Shown here one piece after another: positions 4,085 through 5,077 of a DNA stretch of 5,077 nt (the first letter of the stretch is position 1; every line of letters starts with the position of its first letter). The notes below the pieces were generated by a model. It was not told where the DNA came from. It ran no database searches and worked only from the letters and a program-made list of their open reading frames with translations. The stretch comes from Candidatus Eiseniibacteriota bacterium (GTDB taxonomy: Bacteria; Eisenbacteria; RBG-16-71-46; CAIMUX01), in contig JAGQHR010000307.1 of the NCBI GenBank assembly GCA_020431745.1, forward strand, positions 1 to 5,077. The letters run 5' to 3'. Position numbers and translations under genes: made by a program.

Positions 4085-5077
4085 TCACTGCAACAGTTCG
4101 ATCCGGTCGACGTCGTCCCACCGGATGTAGACGGAATCATCCTCGTCATCGTTCACGAAAAGTAGGATTCCGTCGTTTTCCTCGCTGACGTCGTGACCGT
4201 CTTCCAGACGCAGCGTCTCGCCGTTGGTCAGCGTGACCTCGGAGTCGTCGCGCCCCTTGGGGACGATCGTCCGGACCATCGAGAACGGGATGTTGTATTC
4301 GACGCCCCGGCGAGTCCCGTTGAGGAACTCCCAGGTCTCGCCTTCGTCGAGGTCGAAGTACATCGTTCCCGTCCGAGCCTCGTCGTCCAGATCCGTGACG
4401 GTGGCCCGGAGCCGCTTGGCCGGGGCGTAGGAGTCGTAGCCGCGGCCCGAGCTCTTGTTGTCGACGAACTCGAGGCGCTCGAAAGCGTCCCAGGTCGCTT
4501 CGATCCGCCCGTAGCGGGGATCCTCGACGAGGATTCCGCGGATCGAGGAGTCCACGTCGTTGGTCCCGTCGAGGTCGTAGGTGCGCCCGTCCTTGAGCTC
4601 GACCCGGCAGTGATCGTGCGCGCGCTCGATGGCCGCGATCCGATCCATCCGGATGTCCAGCTTGCCGTCCCGGGAGTAGCCGTTGAGCTCGTCGCTCGAG
4701 AGCGCTTCCTCACTGTCCCACTGGATGAAGCCCTCGAAGTCCCCGTCCTCGGTGGTGAGCTTGCCCTTGAGGCGGACGTCGTCGACCCGGAGCCCGGCGG
4801 GCGTCGGCTTGAACTCGATCCGATCGATCCGATTCCAGCGGAGGGCGATCTTCCCGACCGCGTCGTCCCAGACGGTGATCTCGGTCCCGACGTCGTTCGA
4901 TCCCCCGTCGGCCTCGTAGGTCTCGCCGTTGCGGAGGGTCAGATCGGCCGCATCGTCCCCGACGACCCGGATTTCCCGGATGTCCCCGAAGCGACAGGCG
5001 AAGAGGCGGACCGCGAGACCGTCGTCCCAGCGGACACCGAAGCGGTAGCCGAACACTTCCATGTCCTTGCGCCGGTC
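4085..5077 (-). CDS. Unrecognised acidic repeat protein, three A-B beta-rich units (5' end beyond right edge)
   Basis: The frame is open from the right edge to TGA at 4087-4085, 330 residues. ATG at 5062 is the first in-window Met but follows in-frame codons DRRKD, so the true start is probably upstream. I do not recognise the family. Numbering from that Met, three similar B modules occur at 27-84, 136-199 and 257-323. Each has a (D/N)I-x3-x-I start, then a strand-turn-strand with NG or DG plus T/Y (LTLRNGETY, VELKDGRTY, VTLTNGETL), then a DV, and ends W-x-x-(I/V/F)-(D/E)-R-(I/L)-E. A modules (91-137 and 216-260, with a partial one at 1-26) share a G-x-(I/M)-x-(W/F)-D core and an LNG motif. 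The repeat spacing is 113 and 122 residues. The sequence is rich in Asp and Glu, predicted beta-sheet, with no membrane segment in the visible part. An export signal may lie beyond the edge. A terminator follows directly. Confidence 0.75.
   Translation of the reverse strand, partial: DRRKDMEVFGYRFGVRWDDGLAVRLFACRFGDIREIRVVGDDAADLTLRNGETYEADGGSNDVGTEITVWDDAVGKIALRWNRIDRIEFKPTPAGLRVDDVRLKGKLTTEDGDFEGFIQWDSEEALSSDELNGYSRDGKLDIRMDRIAAIERAHDHCRVELKDGRTYDLDGTNDVDSSIRGILVEDPRYGRIEATWDAFERLEFVDNKSSGRGYDSYAPAKRLRATVTDLDDEARTGTMYFDLDEGETWEFLNGTRRGVEYNIPFSMVRTIVPKGRDDSEVTLTNGETLRLEDGHDVSEENDGILLFVNDDEDDSVYIRWDDVDRIELLQ
4094..4984 (-). repeat. Three degenerate protein-level repeats within the acidic protein
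   Basis: B modules map to 4984-4811, 4657-4466 and 4294-4094, with A-type segments at 4792-4652 and 4417-4283 between them. Anchors that line up are the turn glycines G46, G159 and G281, the DV pairs at 57-58, 169-170 and 291-292, and the module ends IDRIEF, FERLEF and VDRIEL. The copies are divergent in sequence, so this is an old duplication and not a recent DNA repeat. Confidence 0.7.

Overview
The window is a GC-rich chromosomal segment in which every supportable gene lies on the minus strand, so transcription runs from right to left. Coding regions have strongly GC-biased third positions. An alternative complex III (ACIII) operon with an extended-Tat ActB, next to a DUF3524/QTMAN-type glycosyltransferase and a repetitive acidic protein, suggests a GC-rich environmental bacterium of the Acidobacteriota, Gemmatimonadota, Myxococcota or Eisenbacteria/Krumholzibacteriota kind. 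That placement is an inference from gene content; no phylogenetic marker is present.

Layout in transcription order. (1) 5077-4085: the 3' part of an unrecognised acidic, beta-rich protein made of three copies of a roughly 115-residue unit, open at the right edge and closed by a good intrinsic terminator at 4081-4059. (2) 3919-2681: a complete glycosyltransferase of the tRNA-queuosine mannosyltransferase (QTMAN, DUF3524) family, with an in-frame 24-bp tandem repeat in the linker between its two domains. (3) 2684-2172: a DUF456 membrane protein that starts inside the glycosyltransferase stop codon (GTGA overlap). (4) 2171-1803: a 369-bp intergenic region with a GC hairpin just after the DUF456 gene, a 57-nt nested inverted repeat, a clear sigma70-type promoter, and a Rex-like operator at the predicted transcription start. 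(5) 1802-1152: actA, the pentaheme cytochrome c subunit of ACIII. (6) 1155-1: the N-terminal part of actB, the Fe-S/molybdopterin-oxidoreductase-like subunit, coupled to actA by an ATGA overlap and running off the left edge.

ActA and ActB are the periplasm-facing electron-transfer part of a quinol:cytochrome c/HiPIP oxidoreductase that replaces cytochrome bc1; the rest of the operon (actC onward) should lie left of the window. The Rex-like site suggests this respiratory operon may be controlled by the NADH/NAD+ ratio. The glycosyltransferase and DUF456 genes form a separate translationally coupled pair with no visible link to respiration.

No tRNA, rRNA, CRISPR array or insertion sequence was seen. 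The points most worth a second look are the Rex-like operator, the minisatellite inside the QTMAN-family enzyme, the QTMAN-DUF456 coupling, the threefold repeat protein and the structured intergenic segment.
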